Source: Pseudomonas sp. PDM15 (GTDB lineage Bacteria > Pseudomonadota > Gammaproteobacteria > Pseudomonadales > Pseudomonadaceae). Taken from it: a stretch of 64,000 bases of DNA. Location of the stretch: the NCBI RefSeq assembly GCF_014851565.1, contig NZ_JACVAA010000002.1:124001-188000 (forward strand). The letters run 5' to 3'. The notes beneath the pieces are model-generated. The model worked only from the letters and a program-made list of their open reading frames with translations, searched no databases and was not told the DNA's origin. The position numbers and the translations under genes were made by a program. Positions 33,770 through 44,338 of the stretch are shown here, in pieces (the stretch's first letter is position 1; every line of letters begins with the position of its first letter).

Positions 33770-34533
33770 ACCGGCTGGTCAACCTCGCCCTGCTGTTGGC
33801 GATCCTCGCCGCTGTCGCGGCCTCTTTCGCCTATCTGGGCCTGGAGCTTGCCGCACTGGGGCAAACGGACAACCTGCGGCACATGGCCGATTACGCCGCG
33901 CGCTTCCTGCAGCCGGACCTTAGCGGCGGGCATCTGCTGGCCATTGGCCGTGGCGCGCTGGAGACCCTGGCCATGTCGGCCCTCGGCACGCTGCTCGCCG
34001 CCCTGCTCGGCCTGGTTCTGGCGTTGCCGGCGGCCGGCCGCTTCGGCGGTGTCGCCCAGGGCCTGGTGCGCCTGCTGCTCAACGGCCTGCGGGCGATTCC
34101 GGAACTGGTGTGGGCGGCGCTGATGGTGCTGGCCGCCGGCCTCGGCCCCAACGCCGGTACTTTGGCCCTGGCCCTGCATACGGCGGGCGTGCTGGGCCGA
34201 TTGTTCGCCGAGGCGCTGGAGAACACGCCCACGGCACCGGCCGAGGCGATCCGCCTGCAGGGCGGCGGCCAAGTCGCCGCCTTCTGCTACGGCACCCTGC
34301 CCAACCTGTGGCCGCAGCTGCTGGCCTACACACTGTACCGTTGGGAAAACAACATTCGCATGGCCAGCGTGCTCGGCTTCGTCGGCGCCGGCGGCCTGGG
34401 GCAGATGCTCTACGTCAGCCTCAGCCTGTTCCAGGAGGCGCAGGCCAGCACGGTGATCCTGGCCATGCTGGTGCTGGTGTTCGCGGTGGATGCATTGAGT
34501 GGCTGGACGCGGCAGCGCTGGGTGCGGGCTTAA
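33766..34533 (+). CDS. Putative selenate ABC transporter, permease 2
   Basis: A 255-residue PhnE-type permease beginning [20 protein letters not shown], overlapping permease 1 by four bases. The contact loop is TPTAPAEAIRLQGGGQVAAF and the family-typical end is [19 protein letters not shown]. Clear similarity to permease 1 in the last 120 residues suggests duplication. Last gene of the four-gene operon, followed by a REP element. Confidence 0.85.
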   Translation: MNRLVNLALLLAILAAVAASFAYLGLELAALGQTDNLRHMADYAARFLQPDLSGGHLLAIGRGALETLAMSALGTLLAALLGLVLALPAAGRFGGVAQGLVRLLLNGLRAIPELVWAALMVLAAGLGPNAGTLALALHTAGVLGRLFAEALENTPTAPAEAIRLQGGGQVAAFCYGTLPNLWPQLLAYTLYRWENNIRMASVLGFVGAGGLGQMLYVSLSLFQEAQASTVILAMLVLVFAVDALSGWTRQRWVRA

Positions 34534-34650
34534 CACCAGCGTATCCGGCGCGCGCTTACGGGCGTGGAGCTATTGGTGAGCTCTGCTGGTGGGCTGTCGC
34601 TTCGCTCCGAGACCACCCCACACCGCACCAAGCTGCCTGCTCGCTAGCCG

Positions 34651-34709
34651 GTAGTCCGGATGTAATACGGGGCAGAGCCGCCTGCCCTCCCGGATTGCAT
34701 CCGGGCTAC
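34651..34709. repeat. REP-like palindrome
   Basis: GTAGTCCGGATGTAATACGG and CCGGATTGCATCCGGGCTAC in inverted orientation, between the convergent permease and PAS-GGDEF genes. Left arm is more diverged than the copy at 28443. The 205-bp gap holds no gene. Confidence 0.75.
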
Positions 34710-34738
34710 GCAGAGCGCTGCCTGGAAGCAACCGAGTC

Positions 34739-35713
34739 TCAGGCCTGGCAGGCGCCCGTCTCGCCACTCCCACAATGCCCGTGCAGCAGGCGATCACGGC
34801 CCTGCTGCTTGGCCTGGTAAAGCAGACGGTCCACCGCCTCGATAAAGGCCAGCGGCGTGTCGTGGGGCTCGGGAATGATGGTGCCGACGCCCAGGCTGAC
34901 CGTGACCAGCTGCGCCACGTTGGACTGCTCGTGGGCGATCTGCTCCTTGCGGACCAGCTTGCGGCAGCGCTCGGCGATCTTCTTCGCCGATTCGCCATCA
35001 GTCTCCGGCAGCACCAGTACGAACTCCTCGCCGCCGAAGCGCGCCACGCAGTCGCGCGGCCGCGCCGCGGCGCCCTGCAGGGCCTGGCCGATGCGCTTGA
35101 GGCAGTCGTCGCCACGGATATGCCCGTAGTGGTCGTTGAACTGCTTGAAGAAGTCGATATCCAGCAGGATCAGCGATAGAGGCCGGCGCGTGCGCTGGGC
35201 GTTGCCCCATTCGATGTCGAGGATCGAGTCGAACATGCGCCGGTTGTTGATGCCGGTCAGGCCATCCTTGTAGGAGTACTCCTCCAGCTGCTTCTGCAGG
35301 GCCAGCAGCTGCTCCTCGGTCTTCTTGCGCTCGCTGATGTCGAACATGAAGCCAACCAGCGCCTCGGTCTCGCCGTTGGCGTCACGCATCACATGCACCA
35401 CATCGCGAATCCACACGTAGTCGCCGTCCTTGGTCAGCGCCCGGTAGTCGGCCTCGTGATCTATCCCGCACTGGGACTGGGCGATGCAGAAGTTGACCAC
35501 CCGCTCGCGGTCTTCCTCGTGGATGCGCTCGGCCCAGTCGTTGGCGCTGATCCAGCTCTGCTGGGTCCAACCCAGCAGCGCCTCGATCTGCGGGCCGATG
35601 TAGGCGAAGGTCATGCTCTTCCAGTCGATCTTCCAGGGGATGGCCTTGGTCGACTCGAGCAGGGTCTTGTAGACGGCGTGGTCGTCCGGCTGGGGCTGGA
35701 TGGGATCGAGCAT
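34739..35713 (-). CDS. PAS-GGDEF diguanylate cyclase
   Basis: A soluble 324-residue cyclase. Residues 15-130 are a PAS_3-type fold with PAC (IDHEADYRALTKDGDYVWIRDVVHVM, GFMFDISERKKTEEQ), a short coiled coil, and a GGDEF domain (about 150-315; DGLTGINNRRMFDSIL, ARFGGEEFVLVLP). The RPRD motif five residues before GGEEF is an intact inhibitory site. Start ATG 35713; the in-frame extension to 35884 overlaps arfB antisense and is rejected. Signal unknown; heterogeneous ligand in the PAS is possible. Confidence 0.88.
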   Translation of the reverse strand: MLDPIQPQPDDHAVYKTLLESTKAIPWKIDWKSMTFAYIGPQIEALLGWTQQSWISANDWAERIHEEDRERVVNFCIAQSQCGIDHEADYRALTKDGDYVWIRDVVHVMRDANGETEALVGFMFDISERKKTEEQLLALQKQLEEYSYKDGLTGINNRRMFDSILDIEWGNAQRTRRPLSLILLDIDFFKQFNDHYGHIRGDDCLKRIGQALQGAAARPRDCVARFGGEEFVLVLPETDGESAKKIAERCRKLVRKEQIAHEQSNVAQLVTVSLGVGTIIPEPHDTPLAFIEAVDRLLYQAKQQGRDRLLHGHCGSGETGACQA

Positions 35714-35759
35714 GGCGGCATTTCCGAGGGCAATAGCGCAGAAACTATGCCGGTTTGCC

Positions 35760-36173
35760 TCAGTAGTCCACCTTGCCGCGGCCAGCCTTGATCGCCCCGC
35801 GCTTGCTCTTGCCTTCCAGGCGACGCTTCTTCGAGCCCAGGGTCGGCTTGGTCGGGCGGCGCGCCTTCTCGGTCTTGCCGGCACTGCGGATCAGCTCGGC
35901 CAGGCGCTCCAGGGCGTCGGCACGGTTCTGTTCCTGGGTGCGGTACTGCTGGGCCTTGATGATCACCACGCCGCCTTCGGTGATGCGGCTGTCGCGCAGC
36001 TCCAGCAGGCGTTCCTTGTAGAACGGCGGCAGGGACGAGGCCTGGCTATCGAAGCGCAGGTGCACGGCGCTGGAGACCTTGTTGACGTTCTGCCCGCCGG
36101 CACCCTGGGCGCGGATGGCGGTTAGCTCGACTTCGTCGTCAGGCAAGTGGACGCTGTTGGATATCACCAGCAT
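35760..36173 (-). CDS. arfB: Ribosome-rescue peptidyl-tRNA hydrolase ArfB
   Basis: Frees ribosomes stalled on mRNAs without stop codons (YaeJ). From ATG 36173 it has 137 residues; GGQ at 26-28 (RAQGAGGQNVNKVSSAVHLR) hydrolyses the peptidyl-tRNA ester, and the basic C-terminal tail (KTEKARRPTKPTLGSKKRRL) enters the empty mRNA channel. A TTG start four codons upstream is possible but unnecessary. Monocistronic position between PAS-GGDEF and the broken thioesterase gene. Confidence 0.95.
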   Translation of the reverse strand: MLVISNSVHLPDDEVELTAIRAQGAGGQNVNKVSSAVHLRFDSQASSLPPFYKERLLELRDSRITEGGVVIIKAQQYRTQEQNRADALERLAELIRSAGKTEKARRPTKPTLGSKKRRLEGKSKRGAIKAGRGKVDY

Positions 36174-36230
36174 GGATGGGGCCAAAACGGCTTAGGGGCG
36201 CTCAGGATAACCCGGCGCCCCGGCGCATGC

Positions 36231-36660
36231 TTACAGCCAGCGGAAATCCTCGGTGCGCTCGGCGGCTTCCATAGCCGCCTTGAGCCCGGGCGGCGGCGCG
36301 GTGACCTTGCGCGTTTCCAGGCTGAACCAGGCGGCGCTGGTGACCACCCGCGCGCACAGCTCGCCCTTGGGATTGAGCACCTCGTTGACCATGGTGAACT
36401 TGGCGCCGTCCTCGGTCAGCGCGCTGACCTTCATGCCCACGCTGAAGTGCTGCAGCAGGCGCAGCTCCTTGCGATACTCGACGCGATCCTCGAACACCAC
36501 CGGGCCCATGCGTGCCTCGGCGAAGGCCTTGGGGGGTGAAGCCGGCCTCGGCCAGGAACAGGAAGCGCGCCTGGGCGGCGTAGTCCAGGTAGCGGGAATT
36601 CTTCAAGTGGGCATTGGAGTCCAGGTCGGCCCAGGTCACCTGGAAATCGAAGGCAGTCAT
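36231..36660 (-). pseudogene. Acyl-CoA thioesterase, frameshifted at a G6 run
   Basis: A hotdog-fold thioesterase (YbgC / 4-hydroxybenzoyl-CoA type) starting at ATG 36660: FQVTWADLDSNAHLKNSRYLDYAAQARFLF carries the family's aspartate/asparagine catalytic motif. At 36531-36536 (GGGGGG on the plus strand) the frame is lost; removing one base restores ACC-CCC-AAG-GCC and joins it to MGPVVFEDRVEYRKELRLLQ and the rest, ending at 36231. With five G the protein would be about 142 residues, normal for the family. Either a sequencing/assembly error or a real, possibly slippage-prone, inactivation. Confidence 0.85.
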
Positions 36661-36724
36661 CGCGGCGCTCCTCATGGTTGATGAGATCATGCTAGGCGCA
36701 GCGGCAAGCAGGCGTGAGGGACAA

Positions 36725-37729
36725 ATGGGACATACAAGCGGGGCAAACGGGACATCCGCGGTACGCACCGCCATCCTGTGCCTGGACAACACCCTGGCCA
36801 GCACCGTGTTCGGCCCGCTGGACATCCTCAGCCAGGCCGGCCAGCTGTGGAACGCCCTGTGTCGGCGCAACCCGGAGCCGACCTTCGAGGTACACCTGGT
36901 CTCACTGGACGGTGCGCCGGTGCGCAGCCTCAACGGCCCGCCGATTACGGTTGAAGGCGCGCTGAGCGACGGCGACTGGCAACTGGTGCTGCTCTCCGCC
37001 GCGCATGTGGCGCCCTCAGCCGCCGACAACAGTGCGCTGTCCGCCGCTCTGCGCCAGCAGTATCAGCGCGGCGCGGTACTGGCGAGCATCTGTACCGGCG
37101 CCTTCGCCCTGGCCGAAGCCGGTCTGCTCGATGGCCGCGAGGCCACCACCCACTGGGGCTTCGTCGAGCTGTTCCGTCGCCGCTTCCCCCAGGTGGTGCT
37201 GCAACCGGAGCTACTTGTGACCCACAGCGAGCGGCTGTTCTGTTCCGGCGGTTTCCATGCCTACCAGGACCTGTGCCTGCGCCTGATCGAGCACTTCTGC
37301 GACTTCGAACGCGCCGAGCAGACTGCCCGCGCCCTGGTGCTGCAGGGCGAGCGCCCGTCGCAGCTGCCATACAAGCGCTTCGACCTGCACAAGCAGCATC
37401 AGGACGCGGCGATCCGCAAGGTGCAAGAACATATCGAGGCGCACTATGCCCAGGCCCTGGGCAACGCCAAGCTGGCCGAGCTCGCCCACTTGAGCGAGCG
37501 CCAGTTCAAGCGGCGCTTCCAGGCGGCCGTGGGGGAAACCGCGCCGCAATACTTGCAGCGGGTACGGGTGGAGATGGCCAAGCAGGAGCTGCACAGCTCC
37601 CGCGAGCCGGTGGAGCGCATCGCCGACCGCGTCGGCTACAGCGACGCGGCCTTCTTCCGCCAGGTGTTCCGCCGCCACACCGGGCTGATCCCGCTGGACT
37701 ACCGGCGCAAGATGCAGCGCAGCGCCTGA
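36725..37729 (+). CDS. GlxA-type AraC-family transcriptional regulator
   Basis: A 334-residue regulator with an N-terminal DJ-1/PfpI-like domain (TAILCLDNTLASTVFGPLDI, LASICTGAFALAEAGLLDGR, ATTHWGFVELFRRRFP) and two AraC helix-turn-helix motifs (LAELAHLSERQFKRRFQ and VERIADRVGYSDAAFFRQVF). Start ATG 36725 with GAGGGA upstream; it is divergent from the thioesterase gene. Related regulators control quaternary amine and arginine catabolism, but the target here is unknown; the neighbouring thioesterase is a candidate. Confidence 0.85.
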   Translation: MGHTSGANGTSAVRTAILCLDNTLASTVFGPLDILSQAGQLWNALCRRNPEPTFEVHLVSLDGAPVRSLNGPPITVEGALSDGDWQLVLLSAAHVAPSAADNSALSAALRQQYQRGAVLASICTGAFALAEAGLLDGREATTHWGFVELFRRRFPQVVLQPELLVTHSERLFCSGGFHAYQDLCLRLIEHFCDFERAEQTARALVLQGERPSQLPYKRFDLHKQHQDAAIRKVQEHIEAHYAQALGNAKLAELAHLSERQFKRRFQAAVGETAPQYLQRVRVEMAKQELHSSREPVERIADRVGYSDAAFFRQVFRRHTGLIPLDYRRKMQRSA

Positions 37730-37765
37730 TACATCAGCCCAGGTCGATCAGCCCCTCGTGGCGCC

Positions 37766-38188
37766 TCAGGCCGGCACCTGACAATCACCGGAGAAGTTGA
37801 TCATCCATGGCACGCCGAAGCGGTCGGTGAGCATGGCGAAGCCCTCGGCCCAGAAGGTCTTCTGCAGCTCCATCTGCACCGAGCCCTGGGCCGACAGTTC
37901 GCGGTACAGGCGCTCGGCATGCGCCATGTCGTCGGCCTGGATCGAGATGTGGCAGCCCTTGATGCCGTCATAGGGGTCGCCCGGCATGGTGTCCGAACCC
38001 ATCAGCAACTGGCCGTCGCGATTGAGGCTGGCGTGCATGGTGCGGCCCAGGTGTTCCGGGGCCACATCGGCGCAGGCCGGGCTGCCCTCGAAGGGCATGA
38101 TCAGCAGCTCGCCGCCCAGTACCTCGGCGTAGAAGCGGAAGGCATCGGCGCACTGGCCGTCGAAAATCAGGTAGGCGTGAATGTTCAT
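37766..38188 (-). CDS. VOC-family protein, PhnB-like
   Basis: A 140-residue glyoxalase/bleomycin-resistance fold protein of the PhnB/YjdN type: MNIHAYLIFDGQCADAFRFY, GSDTMPGDPYDGIKGCHISI and AMLTDRFGVPWMINF. Preceded by AAGGAGATCCAG at the ATG (38188). Ten bp after the YCII gene. VOC and DGPF/YCII genes commonly pair, often with an ECF sigma factor, which is absent here. Enzymatic activity is unknown. Confidence 0.85.
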   Translation of the reverse strand: MNIHAYLIFDGQCADAFRFYAEVLGGELLIMPFEGSPACADVAPEHLGRTMHASLNRDGQLLMGSDTMPGDPYDGIKGCHISIQADDMAHAERLYRELSAQGSVQMELQKTFWAEGFAMLTDRFGVPWMINFSGDCQVPA

Positions 38189-38198
38189 CTGGATCTCC

Positions 38199-38621
38199 TT
38201 ATTCGGCGGCCATCCGGGCGCGCAGGCGTTCTTCCTGCTCGCGCAGCTCCGGGGTGAATTCCTCGCCGAAGTCCTCGGCCGAGAATATCTGGCGGATCTC
38301 GATCTCGCTGTCGCCCGGCATCGGGTTGGGGCAGCGCTTGACCCACTCGATGCACTCATGCAGCGAAGCCACCTCCCACAGCCAGAAGCCGGCGATCAGC
38401 TCCTTGGTCTCGGCGAACGGACCGTCGATCACACTGCGGTTGGCCCCCGAGAAGCGCACGCGCGCGCCCTTGCTGCTCGGGTGCAGGCCCTCGCCGGCCT
38501 TCATCACGCCGGCCGCCACCAGTTCCTCGTTGTACTTGCCCATGGCCGCCAGCAGTTCCTCGCTGGGCATCACACCGGCTTCCGAATCGGCAGTGGCCTT
38601 GACTATCACCATGAAACGCAT
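38199..38621 (-). CDS. YCII/DGPF-domain protein
   Basis: A 140-residue protein with the DGPF signature (IDGPFAETKELIAGFWLWEV) and an N-terminal MRFMVIVKATADSEAG strand of the ferredoxin-like fold. Start ATG 38621. It is the first gene of the two-gene unit with the VOC protein. Biochemical function is not established for the family; oxidative chemistry is sometimes suggested. Confidence 0.85.
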   Translation of the reverse strand: MRFMVIVKATADSEAGVMPSEELLAAMGKYNEELVAAGVMKAGEGLHPSSKGARVRFSGANRSVIDGPFAETKELIAGFWLWEVASLHECIEWVKRCPNPMPGDSEIEIRQIFSAEDFGEEFTPELREQEERLRARMAAE

Positions 38622-38759
38622 CGTCCTTCTCCTCGTCTTGGTGGGTAACGCCGGCATGGCGCCCCTAGCTGGATCGCGAACCCTCACGGCGGGTTCTGTC
38701 CTCTAGTCGAGCGGCATTTCGGCAATTCGACAGCCCGCTGAAAATTTTTTCAGAGGCCG

Positions 38760-38784
38760 GTAGTTCGGCTGTAATCCGGGCTAC
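38760..38784. repeat. Short REP-like unit overlapping the pgl stop
   Basis: GTAGTTCGGCTGTAATCCGG followed by GCTAC: a single, eroded unit of the tagcccgga family. Its right end supplies the pgl stop codon (38781-38783). Nearby CTGAAAA-TT-TTTTCAG (38738-38753) is a perfect inverted repeat that may act as a weak terminator for pgl. Confidence 0.6.
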
Positions 38785-39490
38785 GGACTCCAGTGCACCT
38801 GCAGCGGCGGGCGCAGTAGCGCCCGGATCGGCAGCGCCTCCGCCGAACCAGGCTGCAGGGCGAGCTCAAGCGTAGCCAGCTTGGTCGATCCCTGGATGGT
38901 CAACAGCTGCAGATGTGCGCCAGTCAACGCTGGCAGGGTCAGGCTGAGGCGCTGGTGTGGCGCGCCCGGCGCCTGCATCGCCAGCACCCGTTGCGGGCAA
39001 GCCGGGTCAAGCGCCGCAGGCAGATTGGCGCTGGCGGGAAACAGCGAGGCCGTGTGGCCGTCGTCGCCCATGCCCAGCACCAGCACATCGATAGGTGGCA
39101 GCCCGGCCACGGACTGCTCGGCCAGACGCGCGGCCTCGTCCAGATTCTCCGCCGGGTGGTACAGGCCAAGCATGGTCGCCTGGGACGCTGGCCCCTGCAG
39201 CAGGTGGCGCCGCACCAGCGCCTCGTTGCTGTCGGCATGGCTAGGCGGCACCCAGCGCTCGTCGGCCAGGCTCACCTGGACCTTGCCCCAGGGCAGCTCC
39301 TGGCGCGCCAGGCATTCGAAGAAAGGCACCGGGCTGCGCCCGCCGGAGACCACCAGCAGCGCCCGGCCCCGCTCACTCACCGCTCCACGCAACGCCTCGG
39401 CCACCTGTAGCGCCAGAGCCTCGGCCATCTGCGCCGGCGTCTCGTACTGGTAGCCCGGCACGCCGAGCGGCATCCGCAGCGAGGCCAGGC

Positions 39491-39494
<4 letters not shown>
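38781..39494 (-). CDS. pgl: 6-phosphogluconolactonase
   Basis: Hydrolyses 6-phosphogluconolactone to 6-phosphogluconate, the substrate of Edd. From ATG 39494 it has 237 residues of the NagB-like (DevB) family: [36 protein letters not shown] and [16 protein letters not shown]. The start overlaps the edd stop by four bases, so edd and pgl are coupled. In P. aeruginosa pgl is instead in the zwf-pgl-eda operon; the pairing here is notable. The stop codon lies in a REP unit. Confidence 0.94.
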
Positions 39495-41314
<1,820 letters not shown>

Positions 41315-41452
41315 GGGCAGGACTCCTGGGGGCTTTGCAATACCGACACTGTAACCCCGCCTGCAGTTGAAATCTTTCGTCGGAATTTCCCGGCTGCCTC
41401 TCGCCGCGCCCGGCGCTAAGTTAGCCGCCTGGTTTTCCTTGCGAGAAGGCTC

Positions 41453-42496
41453 ATGGACTCGATCACCCAGGCGGTACTCGGCGCCAGCATCCAGGGTGCC
41501 TTGCTCGGCCGCTGGCAGGGCCGCCGCGCCCTGCTCTACGGCGCCATGCTCGGCACCCTGCCCGACCTCGACGTGATCATCGACTACGGCGATGCCGTGG
41601 CCGACATGACCTACCACCGCGGTTTCAGCCACTCGCTGCTGGTGCTGAGCATCCTCGCCGTGCTGTTCACCGCCCTCGCCCGCTGGCTCAGGCCCAACCC
41701 GGCCTATTCGACGCGCCGGCTGTTCCTCGCCATCTGGCTGGCGCTGATCACCCATCCGCTGCTGGACGCCTTCACCAGCTATGGCACCCAGCTGTTCTGG
41801 CCGTTGCAGACACCGCCGGTGGCCTGGTCCTCGGTGTTCATCATCGATCCGCTGTATACCGTGCCGCTGCTGGTGGCGGTGATCGTCGGCCTGGTGCGTG
41901 GCCTGCGTGACAAGCCACAGTGGCTGGCAATCACCGCCCTGGGCCTGTCCAGCGTTTATCTGGCCAGCACCCTGGCCGGCAAGTGGATGGCCGAGCAGCG
42001 GGTGCAGGACGTACTGGCCGAGCGCGGCATCCAGGCCGACACCCTGTTCAGCACGCCGACGCCATTCAACAGCCTGCTGTGGCGGGTCACCGTGGTCGAC
42101 GGCAGTGACTACCACGAGGCGCTGGTGAGCTGGTTCGACGACCGCCCGCCCCGGCTCGAACGCATCCCGCGCGGCGCGCAGCTGGCTGAGCTGCTGGAGA
42201 GTTCGCCGCAGCACCAGCGCCTGCAGTGGTTCACCCACGGCGTGCTGCGCTACGACCGGATCGGCAACGAGCTGATCGTCACCGACCTGCGCCTGGGCAT
42301 GACCGGCTACCACCCGTTCCGCTTCATCTTCGCCGAGCACCGGGGCGGCCGCTGGCGACCTCTGCCGGTGGTGGATCGTCTGCCGTTCAACCGTGGCGAG
42401 CCCGAGCGCCTGCTGGTGCTCTGGCGCAGAATCTGGGACCAGGCCGAGCCAGTGGAACTACTGAGCTGGGCCAGCGCTCTGCAAGGAAAACCCTGA
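41453..42496 (+). CDS. Membrane-bound metal-dependent hydrolase (YdjM/DUF457 type)
   Basis: A 347-residue inner-membrane protein: [80 protein letters not shown] are the conserved histidine/aspartate motifs, with at least four membrane helices in the first 200 residues and a soluble C-terminal half. E. coli YdjM is an SOS-linked relative; no LexA box is visible here. Physiological substrate unknown. Followed by the chemoreceptor gene 61 bp downstream. Confidence 0.85.
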   Translation: MDSITQAVLGASIQGALLGRWQGRRALLYGAMLGTLPDLDVIIDYGDAVADMTYHRGFSHSLLVLSILAVLFTALARWLRPNPAYSTRRLFLAIWLALITHPLLDAFTSYGTQLFWPLQTPPVAWSSVFIIDPLYTVPLLVAVIVGLVRGLRDKPQWLAITALGLSSVYLASTLAGKWMAEQRVQDVLAERGIQADTLFSTPTPFNSLLWRVTVVDGSDYHEALVSWFDDRPPRLERIPRGAQLAELLESSPQHQRLQWFTHGVLRYDRIGNELIVTDLRLGMTGYHPFRFIFAEHRGGRWRPLPVVDRLPFNRGEPERLLVLWRRIWDQAEPVELLSWASALQGKP

Positions 42497-42557
42497 GCAC
42501 GTCGGCCGCTGTCCCTGGACTAGGCTTGACGGAAAGCCGGCAGTGGGAGACAGCAGC

Positions 42558-44165
42558 ATGAACATCCGCCAGAAAATGATCGCCTGCGGCGCCATCAGCG
42601 TGGTCGCCGCCGCCCTGCTCGGCGGCGTCGGTTACTGGGGGCAGATGCGCCTGGCCGAGGTGATCGCCAGCAGCGAGCTGAGCGTCAGCGCCCTGCGCAA
42701 CCACCTGGAAGGCGACATGATGCACGACGCCCTGCGCGCCGACGTGCTCGCCGCCTTCTACGCCCCGCCCGGCGACACGGCCGCCGCCGACCAGGTACGC
42801 GCCGACCTGCGCGAACACAGCCAGTGGTTCCAGCGCACCATGGCGGCCAACGCCGAGCTGCCCCTGAGCGAGGAGATCCGCCACGCCATCGGCCAGTCGC
42901 AGCCGGCGCTCAATGCCTATATCGCCCAGGCCGAACGCATTGTCGGCCTGGCCCTGCAGGACCCGCAGGCGGCGCGCGCCGAGATGCCGGCCTTCGAGCA
43001 GAGCTTTGGCGAACTGGAGGAGAAGAACGAGGCGCTCAGCGAGCTGATCGAGCAGCACGCCAGCCAGGTGCGTACCGATAGCAGCGCGGCCACCGAAACA
43101 GCGGCGTGGCTGCTGATCGCCGGCATCCTGCTGGTGTGCCTGCTGCTCGGCCTGCTCACCAGTCATCTGATGAAGATCGTGCTGCGCCCGCTGGGCAAGA
43201 CCATCGCCGTGGCCCGCGCCATCGCCCAGGGCAATCTGCGCAGCAGCATCCAGATCGAGAGCGACGACGAGGCCGGCCAGCTGCAGCAGTCCCTGGCCGA
43301 CATGCAGAACTACCTGCGGAAGATGATCGAGACCATCCGCCGCGAGAGCGAGCAACTGCAGAGCACCGCGCAGCACCTGAGCGGCGCCTCGCAGAGCATC
43401 GTGCACAGCTCGCGCGAGGAGTCGGAAAACGCCACCAGCATGGCCGCGGCCATGGAGCAGATGATCCAGAACATCGCGCAGATCGCTGACCACGCACGCA
43501 ACGCCCAGGACATCTCGTCCCAGTCCGAGCAGTTGGCCAGTAGCGGCGGCCAGGTGATTCTCGGCGTGGTGGACGGCATGAGCCGCATCTCCGAGGCGGT
43601 CAACGAGTCGTCCAACACCATCACCGCCCTGGGCCAGTCATCCGAGGAGATCCACTCGATCATCCAGGTGATCAACAGCATTGCCGAACAGACCAACCTC
43701 CTGGCGCTGAACGCCGCCATCGAAGCGGCGCGGGCCGGCGAGGCCGGGCGCGGCTTCGCCGTGGTGGCCGACGAGGTGCGCAACCTGGCCGCGCGCACGG
43801 CGCAGTCGACCCAGGAGATCACCGGCATGATCGAGCGCATCCGCAACAGCACGGCCCAGGCGGTGAACAGCATGCAGGCCGGGGTGACGCGGGTGAACGA
43901 CGGGGTCAACCTGGCGCGCCAGGCCGGCGAGTCGATCAGCGAGATTCGCGGCGGCGCCCAGCGCGCGGCCTCGGTGGTCGAGGAGATCTCCCACACCATC
44001 GGCGAGCAGAGCAAGGCGTCCAGCGAGGTAGCCCAGCGCGTCGAGCAGATCGCCCGTATGTCGCAGCAGAACAGCCAGACGGTGGGCGAACTGGCCGCCG
44101 CCGCCCAGCGCCTGGACAGCGTGGCGCGCAGCATGCAGAACTCGGTACTGCAGTTCCAGACCTGA
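42558..44165 (+). CDS. Methyl-accepting chemotaxis protein
   Basis: A 535-residue chemoreceptor: helix 1 (about 8-28), a four-helix-type periplasmic sensor (30-180), helix 2 (about 182-205), HAMP (205-260) and a cytoplasmic signalling domain with the hairpin tip [35 protein letters not shown]. Start ATG 42558, with GGGAGA upstream. It begins [20 protein letters not shown]. No C-terminal CheR-docking pentapeptide is present (it ends LQFQT). Ligand unknown. Followed by a REP and a strong terminator. Confidence 0.92.
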   Translation: MNIRQKMIACGAISVVAAALLGGVGYWGQMRLAEVIASSELSVSALRNHLEGDMMHDALRADVLAAFYAPPGDTAAADQVRADLREHSQWFQRTMAANAELPLSEEIRHAIGQSQPALNAYIAQAERIVGLALQDPQAARAEMPAFEQSFGELEEKNEALSELIEQHASQVRTDSSAATETAAWLLIAGILLVCLLLGLLTSHLMKIVLRPLGKTIAVARAIAQGNLRSSIQIESDDEAGQLQQSLADMQNYLRKMIETIRRESEQLQSTAQHLSGASQSIVHSSREESENATSMAAAMEQMIQNIAQIADHARNAQDISSQSEQLASSGGQVILGVVDGMSRISEAVNESSNTITALGQSSEEIHSIIQVINSIAEQTNLLALNAAIEAARAGEAGRGFAVVADEVRNLAARTAQSTQEITGMIERIRNSTAQAVNSMQAGVTRVNDGVNLARQAGESISEIRGGAQRAASVVEEISHTIGEQSKASSEVAQRVEQIARMSQQNSQTVGELAAAAQRLDSVARSMQNSVLQFQT

Positions 44166-44192
44166 ACAGCGGGCCCTGACAACCACGCTACT

Positions 44193-44257
44193 GTAGGAGC
44201 GAGCTCTGCTCGCAAAGTTTCTATGCTGCTTGGTTCGCGAGCAGAGCTCGCTCCTAC
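44193..44257. repeat. Inverted repeat of the gtaggagcgagc family
   Basis: GTAGGAGCGAGCTCTGCTCG and the inverted CGAGCAGAGCTCGCTCCTAC flank a 25-bp loop. This is a second REP class, widespread in Pseudomonas intergenic regions and unrelated to the tagcccgga class. Confidence 0.85.
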
Positions 44258-44296
44258 AAGTGCAGCCTATGTGCGCAGAGCGAAGACGCCCACCAA

Positions 44297-44325
44297 GAAA
44301 AAGCCCGGCCGAAGCCGGGCTTTTT
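44297..44325. terminator. Bidirectional terminator between MCP and permease genes
   Basis: AAAAGCCCGGC-CGAA-GCCGGGCTTTTT: 9-bp stem with A and T runs on each side, between convergent genes, ending both transcripts. Confidence 0.92.
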
Positions 44326-44338
44326 CATGCCACCAGGA

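Noticed and set aside
41315..41452. HexR operator upstream of edd
   Set aside because: No convincing TTGT-N7/8-ACAA palindrome was found in this interval.
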